A stretch of DNA of 64,000 bases from Shinella sp. SUS2. Lineage in GTDB: Bacteria; Pseudomonadota; Alphaproteobacteria; Rhizobiales; Rhizobiaceae. Below the pieces are notes generated by a model. It did not search any database. It worked only from the letters and a program-made list of their open reading frames with translations, and was not told where the DNA came from. The DNA is taken from contig NZ_KQ410734.1 in assembly GCF_001262505.1 (NCBI RefSeq), forward strand, positions 1 through 64,000. Direction: 5' to 3'. The translations under genes and the position numbers were made by a program. Positions 26,187 through 34,736 of the stretch are shown here, piece by piece; the first letter of the stretch is position 1, and every line of letters starts with the position of its first letter.

Positions 26187-26932
26187 GCCTGGTGCTGAAG
26201 GACCTTGGCGCCAGCTATGGCCGCACGACGGTTTTGTCCAATGTAGCGATCGAACTGCTGGCATCCGGCACCACCACCGCGGTCATCGGCCCGAATGCGG
26301 CGGGAAAATCGACCCTCTTCAAGCGTATCGCAGGCCTTGTTTCCGGTCCTGGTGTCGTGCAGCTCTCCGATGTGGCCCGCGGGGACCGCTCGATCTGCTA
26401 CATGCCGCAGGATACCGGTTCGAATGCCGTGCTGACGGTGTACGAGTCGTTGCTGCTTGCCGCAAAACAGGGTGGCGGCTGGCGTGTGAAGGACGGCGAG
26501 CTGTTCGAGATCGATGCAATCTTGAAGGCGTTGCGCATTGAAGAGCTTGCGTTTCGCGGCCTCGATGCGCTGTCCGGCGGCCAGCGTCAGCTTGTCTCGC
26601 TCGGCCAGGCGCTGGTGCGCAAACCCGAGGTCCTGCTGATGGACGAGCCGACCTCGGCGCTCGATCTCCATCGGCAGATCGATGTGTTGGAATTCGTCGC
26701 CGATCTTGCCCGCCGCACTGGCATGGTCGTGCTCATCGCGTTGCATGATCTCAATCATGCCCTGCGCTACTGCACGAACACGATCGTCATCGCCAATGGT
26801 GAAATGGCCTCGAGTGGCGCAACCGCCGAGGTGATAACACCGACCATGTTGCGCGATATCTATCGCGTCGATGCCCGCATCGAAGCTTGTTCCCGAGGCC
26901 GGCCGATGGTCATCGTCGATGGTGCGCTTTGA
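26180..26932 (+). CDS. FecE-type ABC ATPase
   Basis: 250 residues. Walker A GPNAAGKST, signature LSGGQRQLVSLGQALVRKPE, Walker [14 protein letters not shown]-loop ALHDLNHAL. The start overlaps the permease by 7 bases. It powers the FecBCD-type importer. The stop is 27 bases from the convergent LysR gene. Confidence 0.94.
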   Translation: MVSLVLKDLGASYGRTTVLSNVAIELLASGTTTAVIGPNAAGKSTLFKRIAGLVSGPGVVQLSDVARGDRSICYMPQDTGSNAVLTVYESLLLAAKQGGGWRVKDGELFEIDAILKALRIEELAFRGLDALSGGQRQLVSLGQALVRKPEVLLMDEPTSALDLHRQIDVLEFVADLARRTGMVVLIALHDLNHALRYCTNTIVIANGEMASSGATAEVITPTMLRDIYRVDARIEACSRGRPMVIVDGAL

Positions 26933-26959
26933 GCCGTGACCCGAGCCCGGTGGTCGCCT

Positions 26960-27850
26960 TCAGGGAATGGTCGCCTCTTCGATCAGCCAGTTGATGAAGT
27001 AGCCGACCTCGGCGGTTTCCCGCTTCGCTTCCGGGCAGATGCAATAGTAGTTGTGAAGGGCCGGCACGCTGAGCTGCAGCGGCTGGACGAGGCGGCCTTC
27101 GTCGAGATCGCGGGCGGAAACGACTTCGTCGCTGAGCGCGACGCCGAAACCGTCGCGCGCGGCCTGAAGCACGATGCCGAAGTCGTCGAAATAGACGTCC
27201 GCCTCCCCGGCATAGGCGATGCCGGCCTCTGCCTGCCAGCGCCGCCACTGCGAACCGTCGTCTTCATGGAGCAGCCGGTGATAGGCAAGGTCTGAGGGCT
27301 GGCGGATGGCGTTCGGTCCGCGCAGGAGCTGCGGGCTGCACACCGGCGTCATGCGGATACCGTGCAGAAGACGCCACCAGAAACCCGGCCATGGCGGTGC
27401 CCCGTAGACGATCGCGACGTCGGTCTTGCGCCAGTCGACGCCGGGAAAATGGCTGGACGTGACGACCTTCAACTGGAAATTCGGACTGTCGGCCATGAAG
27501 GTGAAAAGCCGGGTCGCAAGCCAGGCGACGCCATGCACCTGTGGGATGGAGATGGTCAGGGTTCGCCTGCTGGCCTCGCCGTATCTTTGCGCCGAGAGCT
27601 GGCGCACGCCGGTCTGGATCGCGTCCATCGCATTTGCCACCGAGCGCTGGAGCTGGCTTCCGCTCGGGGTCAGGGCCAGTTGGCGTCCGCGTTTTTGAAA
27701 CAGGTCGACACCGAGTGCTACCTGGAGCGCGCGGATCTGCTGGCTGACCGCGCCTGGCGTCACATGCAGCTCCGCTGCCGCCGCGCCGACATTGCCGAGC
27801 CGTGCGACGCTTTCGAAGACGCGAAAGGCATGAAGGGGGGGCAGCGTCAT
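26960..27850 (-). CDS. LysR-family regulator (GcvA-like)
   Basis: 296 residues, ATG 27850. N-terminal LPPLHAFRVFESVARLGNVGAAAAELHVTPGAVSQQIRAL is the GcvA-subtype helix-turn-helix; a binding domain follows. It lies 30 bases downstream of another LysR gene on the same strand, so the two are probably co-transcribed. Both have GcvA-like effector domains (RLLHEDDGSQW here and ALLHEDDGGEW in the other). It probably shares control of the divergent hydrolase/ABC operon at 28898. Confidence 0.92.
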   Translation of the reverse strand: MTLPPLHAFRVFESVARLGNVGAAAAELHVTPGAVSQQIRALQVALGVDLFQKRGRQLALTPSGSQLQRSVANAMDAIQTGVRQLSAQRYGEASRRTLTISIPQVHGVAWLATRLFTFMADSPNFQLKVVTSSHFPGVDWRKTDVAIVYGAPPWPGFWWRLLHGIRMTPVCSPQLLRGPNAIRQPSDLAYHRLLHEDDGSQWRRWQAEAGIAYAGEADVYFDDFGIVLQAARDGFGVALSDEVVSARDLDEGRLVQPLQLSVPALHNYYCICPEAKRETAEVGYFINWLIEEATIP

Positions 27851-27880
27851 CGGTTTCGGTCCTCAAACGGGGCTTGACGA

Positions 27881-28789
27881 TCAGGCATTCTGGTCGCGTC
27901 CGGGGCGCAACTGCTCGATCACGCGATCGGCAAGCGCGCGCAGGACCGGGTCGTTCGCCCGGTCCACAGGGCAGACGATGTAATATTCCCGCGCTGCGTT
28001 GATCGTGGTCGAAAACGGCTGGATGAGACGGCCTTCGCTTAGATAGTTCCGCGTCAGGACATCGGAGACCAGCGCCACGCCGCGGCCTTGAACGGCAGAG
28101 GCGATTGCCTGCGCCACCGAATTCACCCGCACACGCGTGTTGCCTTCGAGGCCTATCCGCGCGGCGACGGACCATTTTGCCCATTCGCCACCGTCGTCTT
28201 CATGAAGCAGGGCGACCGAACTCAGCTTCCTGTCGCGATTGCGCAGGTCCAGCCGGGGAAACAGCGTCGGCGCGCAGACGGCACAGAGCCTGACTTCGCT
28301 GAGGGATCGCCAGTATTTTCCGGTAAATGGCGGGTTGTCGTAGACGATGGCGAGGTCGTTTTTGTCCCAATCCACGTCAGCGGCGGTGATCGCCTCGTTG
28401 ATCGTCAAGCTGGCGATGCCGTTCGACTGAGCGAAATCGACGATCGCGGCCGTCAGCCAGGCGATGCCGAGCGCCGTCGGTACGGAGACCGACAGCGCGG
28501 CGGGCTGGTCGCCGGCGGTAATTTTCCGCGAAGCCCGCGTCGCCGTGTCGAGCTGGCCGAGCGATATGGCGACGGCCTGCGAAAAATCCTTGCCCGCCTG
28601 GGTCAGCGCGACATTCCGGCCCGCCTTCTGAAACAGCACGATCCCCGTCGCTTCGCCCAGTTTCTTCAGTTGCAGGGAGATCGCGCTGGGGCTGAGGTTC
28701 AGTTCCTCGGCGGCATGCCGGACCCCGCCGAGGCGCGCGGTCGCCTCGAAGGCCGGCAGATATTGCAGGTACGGCGGCAGACGGCTCAT
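27881..28789 (-). CDS. LysR-family regulator (GcvA-like), divergent to hydrolase operon
   Basis: 302 residues, ATG 28789. N-terminal LPPYLQYLPAFEATARLGGVRHAAEELNLSPSAISLQLKKL is a GcvA-type DNA-binding domain. It diverges from the cysteine hydrolase operon over 108 bases with a T-N11-A box, and is the likely primary regulator of that operon. The following LysR gene at 26960-27850 is its tandem paralogue. Confidence 0.93.
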   Translation of the reverse strand: MSRLPPYLQYLPAFEATARLGGVRHAAEELNLSPSAISLQLKKLGEATGIVLFQKAGRNVALTQAGKDFSQAVAISLGQLDTATRASRKITAGDQPAALSVSVPTALGIAWLTAAIVDFAQSNGIASLTINEAITAADVDWDKNDLAIVYDNPPFTGKYWRSLSEVRLCAVCAPTLFPRLDLRNRDRKLSSVALLHEDDGGEWAKWSVAARIGLEGNTRVRVNSVAQAIASAVQGRGVALVSDVLTRNYLSEGRLIQPFSTTINAAREYYIVCPVDRANDPVLRALADRVIEQLRPGRDQNA

Positions 28790-28842
28790 TATTTGACCCG
28801 GCTAGTTGTTTGGAAAAACAGAACGATACTGGTGATTATAAA

Positions 28843-28855
28843 TTGATTTTTTCAA
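28843..28855. promoter_or_regulatory. Candidate LysR operator (TTGATTTTTTCAA)
   Basis: 13-base perfect dyad with 4-base arms that fits T-N11-A exactly, centred about 49 bases before the hydrolase ATG in an AT-rich stretch between divergent genes. This is a usual position for LysR activation. Confidence 0.5.
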
Positions 28856-28897
28856 ACTGTTAAGAGTGCTATCCCAACGACAAAGAGGAGAACGTTC

Positions 28898-29572
28898 ATG
28901 ATTGCGGCCAAACCATTCGACTTTCCCTATGACGGCAATCTGGAGGCGCAGAAGACTGCGCTCATTGTCATAGACCTGCAGGAGGATTTCCTGTCGACGA
29001 CCGGCTATTTCGCCCGCCAGGGCTACGACCCGGCGCCGCTCCGAGCGATCCTTCCCGCAGTCAACCGGCTCATTGCCGCTTGTCGGGAGGCCGGCGTGCA
29101 GATCATCCACACGCGGCAGGGTTATCGCGGGGACCTCGCGGACATGACGCCTTACGAAAAATGGCGCCGGAAGCGCTCCGGTCTTGAGGGCACGACCGCG
29201 CTGCTGCGCTCCAGCCCGGGCTTCCAGATCGTTCCCGAACTCGATGTGCGTCCGGAAGACATCATCGTCGACAAGACCTGCAACGGCGCCTTCACCTACA
29301 CGGATTTCGAACATGTCCTGCGCGCGCAGGGCATCACCCATCTCCTGTTTTCCGGCTGCACCACGGATGTCTGTGTGCACACCACGCTGCGCGAGGCCTG
29401 CGACCGCAACTTCCAGTGCCTGACGATCTCCGATGCCTGCGCCAGCGGCGATCAATATGCCCACGAGGCGGCCCTTCACATGGTCACGGTCGAGAACGGC
29501 ATTTTCGGTGCGCTCACCGATACGGCCGCAGTCCTTGAGGGGCTCAAGAAGCTTGGAACGTCTACGAAATGA
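28898..29572 (+). CDS. Cysteine hydrolase (isochorismatase fold; biuret hydrolase/ureidoacrylate amidohydrolase-like)
   Basis: 224 residues, ATG with AGAGGAG upstream. The catalytic triad of amide-cleaving isochorismatase-fold enzymes is visible: Asp26 (VIDLQEDF), Lys126 (IVDKTCNGAF) and Cys159 (SGCTTDVCVH). The region HTRQGYRGDLADMTPYEKWRRKR resembles biuret hydrolase of Rhizobium from memory. It would hydrolyse a carbamoyl or ureido-type amide. It is followed by a GYD protein (4-base overlap) and a polar amino-acid-type importer, so the imported compound is likely its substrate or precursor. Confidence 0.9.
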   Translation: MIAAKPFDFPYDGNLEAQKTALIVIDLQEDFLSTTGYFARQGYDPAPLRAILPAVNRLIAACREAGVQIIHTRQGYRGDLADMTPYEKWRRKRSGLEGTTALLRSSPGFQIVPELDVRPEDIIVDKTCNGAFTYTDFEHVLRAQGITHLLFSGCTTDVCVHTTLREACDRNFQCLTISDACASGDQYAHEAALHMVTVENGIFGALTDTAAVLEGLKKLGTSTK

Positions 29573-29880
29573 GCGAGGTGCATGCGAGCCAGAAATACGT
29601 TTCCCTGATGCGTCTGACGCAGAAGGGGCTCACCGAGCTGACCGACAGCGCCAAGCGCCGGAAGGTCAGCGAGGATCGCGTGGCCGCGCTCGGCGGTCGC
29701 TCGATCGCCTTCTATGCCCTGCTCGGCCCCTATGATTTCGTGCAGATTTTCGAAATGCCGAGCAACGAAGCCATGATGCAATACGTCCTCACCGCGCGCC
29801 GGGACGGGCATGTCGAGCCGCTGATCCTTCCGGCCTTCGACACCGACACGTACGGGCAGATCCTCACCGAAATAGTTTAG
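29569..29880 (+). CDS. GYD-domain protein
   Basis: 103 residues; start ATG overlaps the hydrolase stop. The protein is one GYD domain (YVSLMRLTQKGLTEL near the start, FYALLGPYDFVQIFEMPSNEAM in the middle, giving the G-x-YD motif). GYD proteins are small ferredoxin-like-fold proteins of unknown function, often encoded with catabolic operons. Coupling to the hydrolase suggests a helper or subunit-like role. Cytoplasmic. Confidence 0.88.
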   Translation: MSEVHASQKYVSLMRLTQKGLTELTDSAKRRKVSEDRVAALGGRSIAFYALLGPYDFVQIFEMPSNEAMMQYVLTARRDGHVEPLILPAFDTDTYGQILTEIV

Positions 29881-29984
29881 TTTTTCTGCGTTTATTTCGC
29901 GAAAACATTTAGCTTGTCTGCATGGGATGTTCGTATACGACTTCACAAAACATCAATCCAAGAAGCCAAAAACAAGGGAACACG

Positions 29985-30827
29985 ATGATGAAAACTGCAC
30001 GACTGGGAATGAAACCGTCTCTTCTCGCCGGCGCGATGCTGGCCGCTCTTCTCGGCGCAGGCAATGGTCTTGCCGCAGAGCAGAAACCCGATTTCGTATC
30101 GGGTGGCGTCCTGAAGGTCTGCACCAGCGGCGAATTCCCGCCGATGGAATATTATGAAAACCCCGGCGACAAGGACCTCGTCGGCTTCGAGATCGACGTC
30201 ATGGACGCAATCGCCAAGCAGTGGGGTGCCAAGGCCGAATATGTCGTCGGCGATTTCAAGGGGCTGCTCCCCTCGCTCGATTCGAAGCGCTGCGATCTCG
30301 TCGCGAGCGGTATCCTGATCACGCCGGCCCGTCTCGAAAAATACGACGGCATCCCCTATTTCAGCTCGCATATCGTGATGGTCACCGCGGCAAGCGACAC
30401 GGAGACGAAGGTTCCGGCCGATGTCAGCGGCAAGGTGATGGCGATCGAGGCCGGCACCTCCTACGAAAAGATGGTCGCCGATCTCAATGCGGAGCTTGAG
30501 GCCGGCGGCAAGGCGCCGATCCAGGCACAGACCTATCCCTCGGCATCCGGCGTCATCGAGCAGATCCTCGTCGGGCGTGCGACGGCCACCATCACGCAGG
30601 ATACGACGGCGGCCTATCGCATGCTGCAGGTACCGGGCCGCCTGAGCATTCCCTACACCTACGAGCAGAGCGAAAACTACGGCATCTATCTCCGCAAGAG
30701 CGATGGTGACCGCCAGATGCTGAAGGAAGCGATCGAGGCCCTGCAGGCGAGCGGCGCGATGAAGGCACTGCTTCAGAAATGGAACCTGCCGGAAACGGCG
30801 ACCGACGTTTCCCACGACGTCAACTGA
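29985..30827 (+). CDS. Polar amino-acid-type ABC solute-binding protein
   Basis: 280 residues from ATG 29985 (AAGGGA upstream; signal peptide KPSLLAGAMLAALLGAGNGLAA). SBP_bac_3 fold: LKVCTSGEFPPMEYYENPGDKDLVGFEIDVMDAIAKQWG and KGLLPSLDSKRCDLVASGI, with the ITQDTTAAYRML lobe linker. It serves the permease and ATPase directly downstream. Family ligands are amino acids, opines or small heterocycles. Confidence 0.92.
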   Translation: MMKTARLGMKPSLLAGAMLAALLGAGNGLAAEQKPDFVSGGVLKVCTSGEFPPMEYYENPGDKDLVGFEIDVMDAIAKQWGAKAEYVVGDFKGLLPSLDSKRCDLVASGILITPARLEKYDGIPYFSSHIVMVTAASDTETKVPADVSGKVMAIEAGTSYEKMVADLNAELEAGGKAPIQAQTYPSASGVIEQILVGRATATITQDTTAAYRMLQVPGRLSIPYTYEQSENYGIYLRKSDGDRQMLKEAIEALQASGAMKALLQKWNLPETATDVSHDVN

Positions 30828-30845
30828 CGATAGGACGGTTTCGCG

Positions 30846-31523
30846 TTGTTCCAGCTCGACCTCTTCCTGCAGGCGATATTCAGCGCCCCCCTTTTCAAGG
30901 GGGCGCTCCTGACGATCGGCCTTTCCCTCTGCGTCATGGCCGTGTCTCTCGTGCTCGGCATGGGGCTCGGTTCCATGGCGGGCTCACCGCGGCCGGCGGT
31001 CCGATGGCTGGTGACGCTCTATGTCTGGCTCTTCCGCGGCGCGCCGGCCCTGCTGGTGTTGCTCTTCGTCTGGAACGGCCTGCCGCAGATTTCGGAGATT
31101 TTCCGCGCCGGCTGGTTCACGCCTTTCGTCGCGGCGTTCCTGGCGCTCTCGCTCATCCAGATCGCCTATCTGGCGGAAATCCTGCGCAGTGCCTTTGCCG
31201 CCGTCGGCCATGGCCAGCGGGAAGGGGCTGCGGCGCTCGGCATGCATCGCTGGCAGATCTTTCTGGTCATCACCATGCCGCAGGCGCTCCGGATCGCGGT
31301 TCCCGCGCTGATGAACGAGTTCATCTCCCTCCTGAAGACCACGTCGCTGGCGACCGTGATCTCGCTCAAGGAGCTGATGACCGTCTCCCAGTTCGCCATC
31401 GCGACGAGCTTCCGCTTCCTCGAATGGTACGGCGCCGCGCTCGTCTACTATCTTGTTATCGTCTCGGTGCTGACGCTTGCGCAGAACCGCATCGAATATG
31501 TGCTTTCGCGCGGCTATCGCTGA
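30846..31523 (+). CDS. Polar amino-acid-type ABC permease
   Basis: 225 residues from a TTG ([24 protein letters not shown]) located 18 bases after the binding-protein stop. HisMQ-type permease with about five membrane segments; coupling loop [47 protein letters not shown] is typical. A single permease gene implies a homodimer. Confidence 0.92.
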   Translation: MFQLDLFLQAIFSAPLFKGALLTIGLSLCVMAVSLVLGMGLGSMAGSPRPAVRWLVTLYVWLFRGAPALLVLLFVWNGLPQISEIFRAGWFTPFVAAFLALSLIQIAYLAEILRSAFAAVGHGQREGAAALGMHRWQIFLVITMPQALRIAVPALMNEFISLLKTTSLATVISLKELMTVSQFAIATSFRFLEWYGAALVYYLVIVSVLTLAQNRIEYVLSRGYR

Positions 31524-31548
31524 TCCCGCTTCAACCCGAGAGTTGGAA

Positions 31549-32313
31549 ATGAACACGCAAACGACGACCGATCTTCCGCACCGGGCCGCGATCGAGGTGG
31601 CTGGCGTCAACAAATGGTACGGCGCTTTCCAGGTCCTGAAGGGCATCGACCTGACGGTGAACAAGGGCGAACGCATCGTGATCTGCGGCCCTTCCGGCTC
31701 CGGCAAATCGACGCTGATCCGCTGCATGAACCGTCTCGAGATTCACCAGGAAGGCTCGATCATCGTCAACGGCATCGAGCTTACCAACCAGCTCAAGCGC
31801 ATCGACCGCATTCGAAGCGATGTCGGCATGGTCTTCCAGCACTTCAACCTGTTCCCGCATCTGACGGTTCTCGAAAACTGCACGGTCGCCCAGCGCTGGG
31901 TGCACAAACTGTCGAAGAAACAGGCGACCGAAATCGCAATGACCTATCTGGAGCGCGTCCACATTCCGGAAAAGGCCGACAAATATCCCGGTCAGCTATC
32001 CGGCGGCCAGCAGCAGCGCGTCGCCATTGCGCGTGCACTCTGCATGAACCCGAGCATCATGCTGTTCGACGAGCCGACCTCGGCACTCGATCCCGAAATG
32101 GTCAAGGAGGTGCTGGACACGATGATTTCTCTCGCCGCCGACGGAATGACGATGGTCTGCGTCACGCACGAGATGAATTTCGCGCGCGAGGTGGCGAGCG
32201 AAGTGGTTTTCATGGATGGCGGCCAGATCATCGAGCGCAACACGCCCGACCGCCTGTTCTCCGCGCCCGCGCATGAGCGCACGCAGCGCTTTCTCGGCAA
32301 GCTGCTGCATTGA
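31549..32313 (+). CDS. Polar amino-acid-type ABC ATPase
   Basis: 254 residues; ATG 31549 follows GTTGGAA. Walker [10 protein letters not shown], signature [15 protein letters not shown], Walker [17 protein letters not shown]-loop [10 protein letters not shown]. Partner of the upstream permease (GlnQ/HisP type). The gene after it begins within a few bases, so the metallo-hydrolase belongs to this operon. Confidence 0.94.
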   Translation: MNTQTTTDLPHRAAIEVAGVNKWYGAFQVLKGIDLTVNKGERIVICGPSGSGKSTLIRCMNRLEIHQEGSIIVNGIELTNQLKRIDRIRSDVGMVFQHFNLFPHLTVLENCTVAQRWVHKLSKKQATEIAMTYLERVHIPEKADKYPGQLSGGQQQRVAIARALCMNPSIMLFDEPTSALDPEMVKEVLDTMISLAADGMTMVCVTHEMNFAREVASEVVFMDGGQIIERNTPDRLFSAPAHERTQRFLGKLLH

Positions 32314-32324
32314 GGGAGGTGAGG

Positions 32325-33047
32325 GTGCGCAATAAGGACTGGTTTTCGAAGGAGACAATCTCCGAGAGGCTGACGCGGCTTTACGAGCCGCATGTGCACA
32401 GCTTTTTCCGGGCCAACATGTTTCATTTCGTCGGTCGGGATGCTGATCTCGTCGTCGATTTTGGCATGGGGCTCGCCAGTCTCGCGGGCGCGCTGGACAT
32501 TCCGGCCGGCAAGCCTGTGCTGGCGGTCGCGACCCACGTCCATGTCGATCATGTCGGTTCGTTCCACGAATTCGAGAACCGGCTGGGGCACGAAGCCGAG
32601 GCCGCTGCCTTTGCGCAGATGCTCGACACCGATACGCTCGCCCCCTATTTTCGCACGCAACCGGACGCCCTCGCAGCGGTCGCGCCCACGGGCGTCATGC
32701 CGGAGGCCTATGCGATCCCGCCCGCTGCGCTTGCCACGATCCTCAAGGAAAACGATGTCATCGACACCGGCGACGCCCGCTACATGGTCCTGCATCTTCC
32801 GGGCCATTCACCCGGCTCGCTCGGCCTTCTCGATGAGAAGACGGGGACGTTTTTCAGCGGAGACGCGATCTACGAGGGCAACCTCGTGGATGACCTGCCG
32901 GGATGCGACGTCGCGGCCTACCGGGTGACCATGGAGCGCCTGTCGCGGCTCGACGTCCATACTGTTCACGGCGGCCATGGATCGAAGTTCGGAAAGGCCC
33001 GGATGCAGCAGATTGCCCGGGCTTATCTGACGGAAAAGGGGGGCTGA
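32325..33047 (+). CDS. Metallo-beta-lactamase-fold hydrolase
   Basis: 240 residues from GTG 32325, for which GGGAGG lies 5 bases upstream; a TTG at 32310 overlapping the ATPase stop is less likely. The zinc motif HVHVDH is at 71-76, with LPGHSPGSLGLLDEKTGTFFSGDAIYEG supplying further His/Asp ligands and a final HGGHGSKFGK. Cytoplasmic. In this operon it probably opens or cleaves a product of the cysteine hydrolase, for example a lactone or cyclic amide; substrate unknown. Confidence 0.9.
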   Translation: MRNKDWFSKETISERLTRLYEPHVHSFFRANMFHFVGRDADLVVDFGMGLASLAGALDIPAGKPVLAVATHVHVDHVGSFHEFENRLGHEAEAAAFAQMLDTDTLAPYFRTQPDALAAVAPTGVMPEAYAIPPAALATILKENDVIDTGDARYMVLHLPGHSPGSLGLLDEKTGTFFSGDAIYEGNLVDDLPGCDVAAYRVTMERLSRLDVHTVHGGHGSKFGKARMQQIARAYLTEKGG

Positions 33048-33081
33048 GCGGGGCCAGTCGACTACGGCGTCGATTGCCACA

Positions 33082-33360
33082 TTATCCGTCGAGCAGGCTG
33101 GCATAGTCCGGGTGTTTGACGGCGAAGGCGGCCATGAAGGGGCATTTTGCGATGATGCGCGTCTTTCGGGCGCGCAACGTCTCGAAGACACCCCGTGCAA
33201 GACGCGTGCCTATGCCTTGGCCTGATAGCGCCTGGGGAACCTCGGTGTGGATGAGCACGATCCGGCCATTCTCCTCGCGGTAGTAGGCGACCGCCATCTC
33301 GTCTCCGACGGCCAGCTCGAAGCGCGACTCGGCCGGGTTGTCGCGAACGTCGTCATCCAT
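33082..33360 (-). CDS. Small GNAT-like acetyltransferase (YjdJ/COG2388 type)
   Basis: 92 residues from ATG 33360. It shows the short acetyltransferase layout: MAVAYYREENGRIVLIHTEVP, then the acetyl-CoA loop QGIGTRLARGVFETLR, then AKCPFMAAFAVKHPDY near the end, a motif typical of the COG2388 mini-GNAT family. Substrate unknown. Lies 38 bases after the small membrane protein on the same strand and may be co-expressed. Confidence 0.85.
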   Translation of the reverse strand: MDDDVRDNPAESRFELAVGDEMAVAYYREENGRIVLIHTEVPQALSGQGIGTRLARGVFETLRARKTRIIAKCPFMAAFAVKHPDYASLLDG

Positions 33361-33398
33361 CAGGCATCCTCCGCTTTCCAGTCTCGCCGGTGATCCGG

Positions 33399-33536
33399 CT
33401 AAAGGCCGCTGAATTGCCACAGGAGCCCGATCAGCCCCAGATAGAGGAGCGATCCGGCGATGAACCGCTCCTGCAGGCTGGCAACCGATTGTAGGGGCAG
33501 ACGGCCGGGAACGGCAAATGCTGTCTTTGCGTCCAT
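33399..33536 (-). CDS. Small single-pass membrane protein, 45 residues
   Basis: Started at ATG 33536, which has AAGGAAG upstream; a longer frame to 33632 has no such site and an unlikely sequence. After a short polar N-terminus (MDAKTAFAVPGRLPLQSVASLQERF) comes one membrane segment, IAGSLLYLGLIGLLWQFSGL, running to the end. No known family is recognised. It sits between the mini-GNAT and a divergent LysR gene, so could be controlled by that regulator. Confidence 0.6.
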   Translation of the reverse strand: MDAKTAFAVPGRLPLQSVASLQERFIAGSLLYLGLIGLLWQFSGL

Positions 33537-33630
33537 GTCGTGTTTCTTCCTTGAACGGGGCGAGGGATCGCGCTTGTCGAAGGTGGTGCCGGAAGCTACA
33601 TTAATCAAATGAGGCTGGGGCATTGGAAGC

Positions 33631-34611
33631 ATGCGCGAAATTCATAGCGCCGATCTTAACCTTGTTCGCGTCTTCGTCGCAGTCATGGAGGAGCGGGGCG
33701 TCACGCGGGCGGCCGAGCGCCTGCACCTTACCCAGTCGGCCATTAGCCATGCACTCGCCCGGCTGCGCGAGACGCTTGGCGACGAGCTCTTCATCCGCGG
33801 GCCGAACGGCATGTATCCGACCCCCCGTGCCCTGGAGCTTGCGCAGGCGTTCAAGCCGGCCCTGCGGCAGATCGAGGGCGCCCTCGCGGGCAATACCTTC
33901 AATCCCGAGACCTCGGACATCACCTTCGCGATCTCGACCTCGGATTTTCTCACGGCGACGGTCATTCCCGAGCTGATGGCGCGCATCCGCTGCCATGCGC
34001 CGAAGGCCGGCTGCTGGCTGCGCCCGTTGAGTGAGCTCAACATCACGGAGGAACTCGATCGCGGCGCCCTTCATGTGGCCATCGGCGTTTTCGGCAAGAC
34101 ACCGTCCCGTTTCGTCAGCGAGCCGCTGTTTTCCGATCAGAGCGTGTGGCTGATGCGCCGGGATCATCCCGCCGCCGCTGGTCCCTTCGGTCTCCAGGCG
34201 CTTGCGGCCTTTCCGCATGTCGATATCCTGATTTCCGACCAGCTTCAGCCGGCCGGGGATGCGACGATCGACCAGGGTGGGCTGGAGCGGGCCTACATCA
34301 CCAGCAATCCGCGTTATATCGAGGGTCTGCTCGGCGCCGAGGGCCTGACGCGCACGGTTGGCGCGACCGTCTCGCACATCCTTGCCGTTCCGGCCCTTTT
34401 GGCGGCAACCGACATGATCGCCTACGTGCCGCTGCAATTTGCATTGCGCGCCGCGCGCGCGCTCGATCTTGCGTGGCGCGATCCACCTTACCACGCGCCA
34501 CCCTTCGAGATCTCGATGCTGTCGCACCGGACGATGGGCGCACATCCCGCCGTGGCCTGGTTGCGGCAGGCGCTGGTGGAAAGCGCGGAACGTTACCATC
34601 GTAAGGATTGA
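33631..34611 (+). CDS. LysR-family regulator upstream of EmrAB-like exporter
   Basis: 326 residues. The N-terminus IHSADLNLVRVFVAVMEERGVTRAAERLHLTQSAISHALARLRE is a LysR helix-turn-helix of the NodD/SyrM-like branch. It is followed on the same strand, after 125 bases with a T-N11-A dyad, by an HlyD/MFS exporter pair, and is divergent from the 45-residue membrane protein. Probably regulates the exporter in response to a toxic compound. Confidence 0.92.
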   Translation: MREIHSADLNLVRVFVAVMEERGVTRAAERLHLTQSAISHALARLRETLGDELFIRGPNGMYPTPRALELAQAFKPALRQIEGALAGNTFNPETSDITFAISTSDFLTATVIPELMARIRCHAPKAGCWLRPLSELNITEELDRGALHVAIGVFGKTPSRFVSEPLFSDQSVWLMRRDHPAAAGPFGLQALAAFPHVDILISDQLQPAGDATIDQGGLERAYITSNPRYIEGLLGAEGLTRTVGATVSHILAVPALLAATDMIAYVPLQFALRAARALDLAWRDPPYHAPPFEISMLSHRTMGAHPAVAWLRQALVESAERYHRKD

Positions 34612-34624
34612 TCCAGGCAAGAGA

Positions 34625-34639
34625 ATGAATCTTGTTCAT
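34625..34639. promoter_or_regulatory. Candidate LysR operator (ATGAATCTTGTTCAT)
   Basis: Perfect 5-base dyad with T-N11-A spacing, about 100 bases before the HlyD gene. The same gap has further AATGAAT/ATTCATT repeats (34663-34671 region), giving two or three half-sites as usual for LysR-activated promoters. Confidence 0.5.
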
Positions 34640-34736
34640 GAATCAAATGCTAATGCATCATTTCATTCATTGAGTATCCGCGCCCATATTTGCCGATATC
34701 TAAATCCGGTCCAAAGGACCTAGGAGAGTTACGGCA

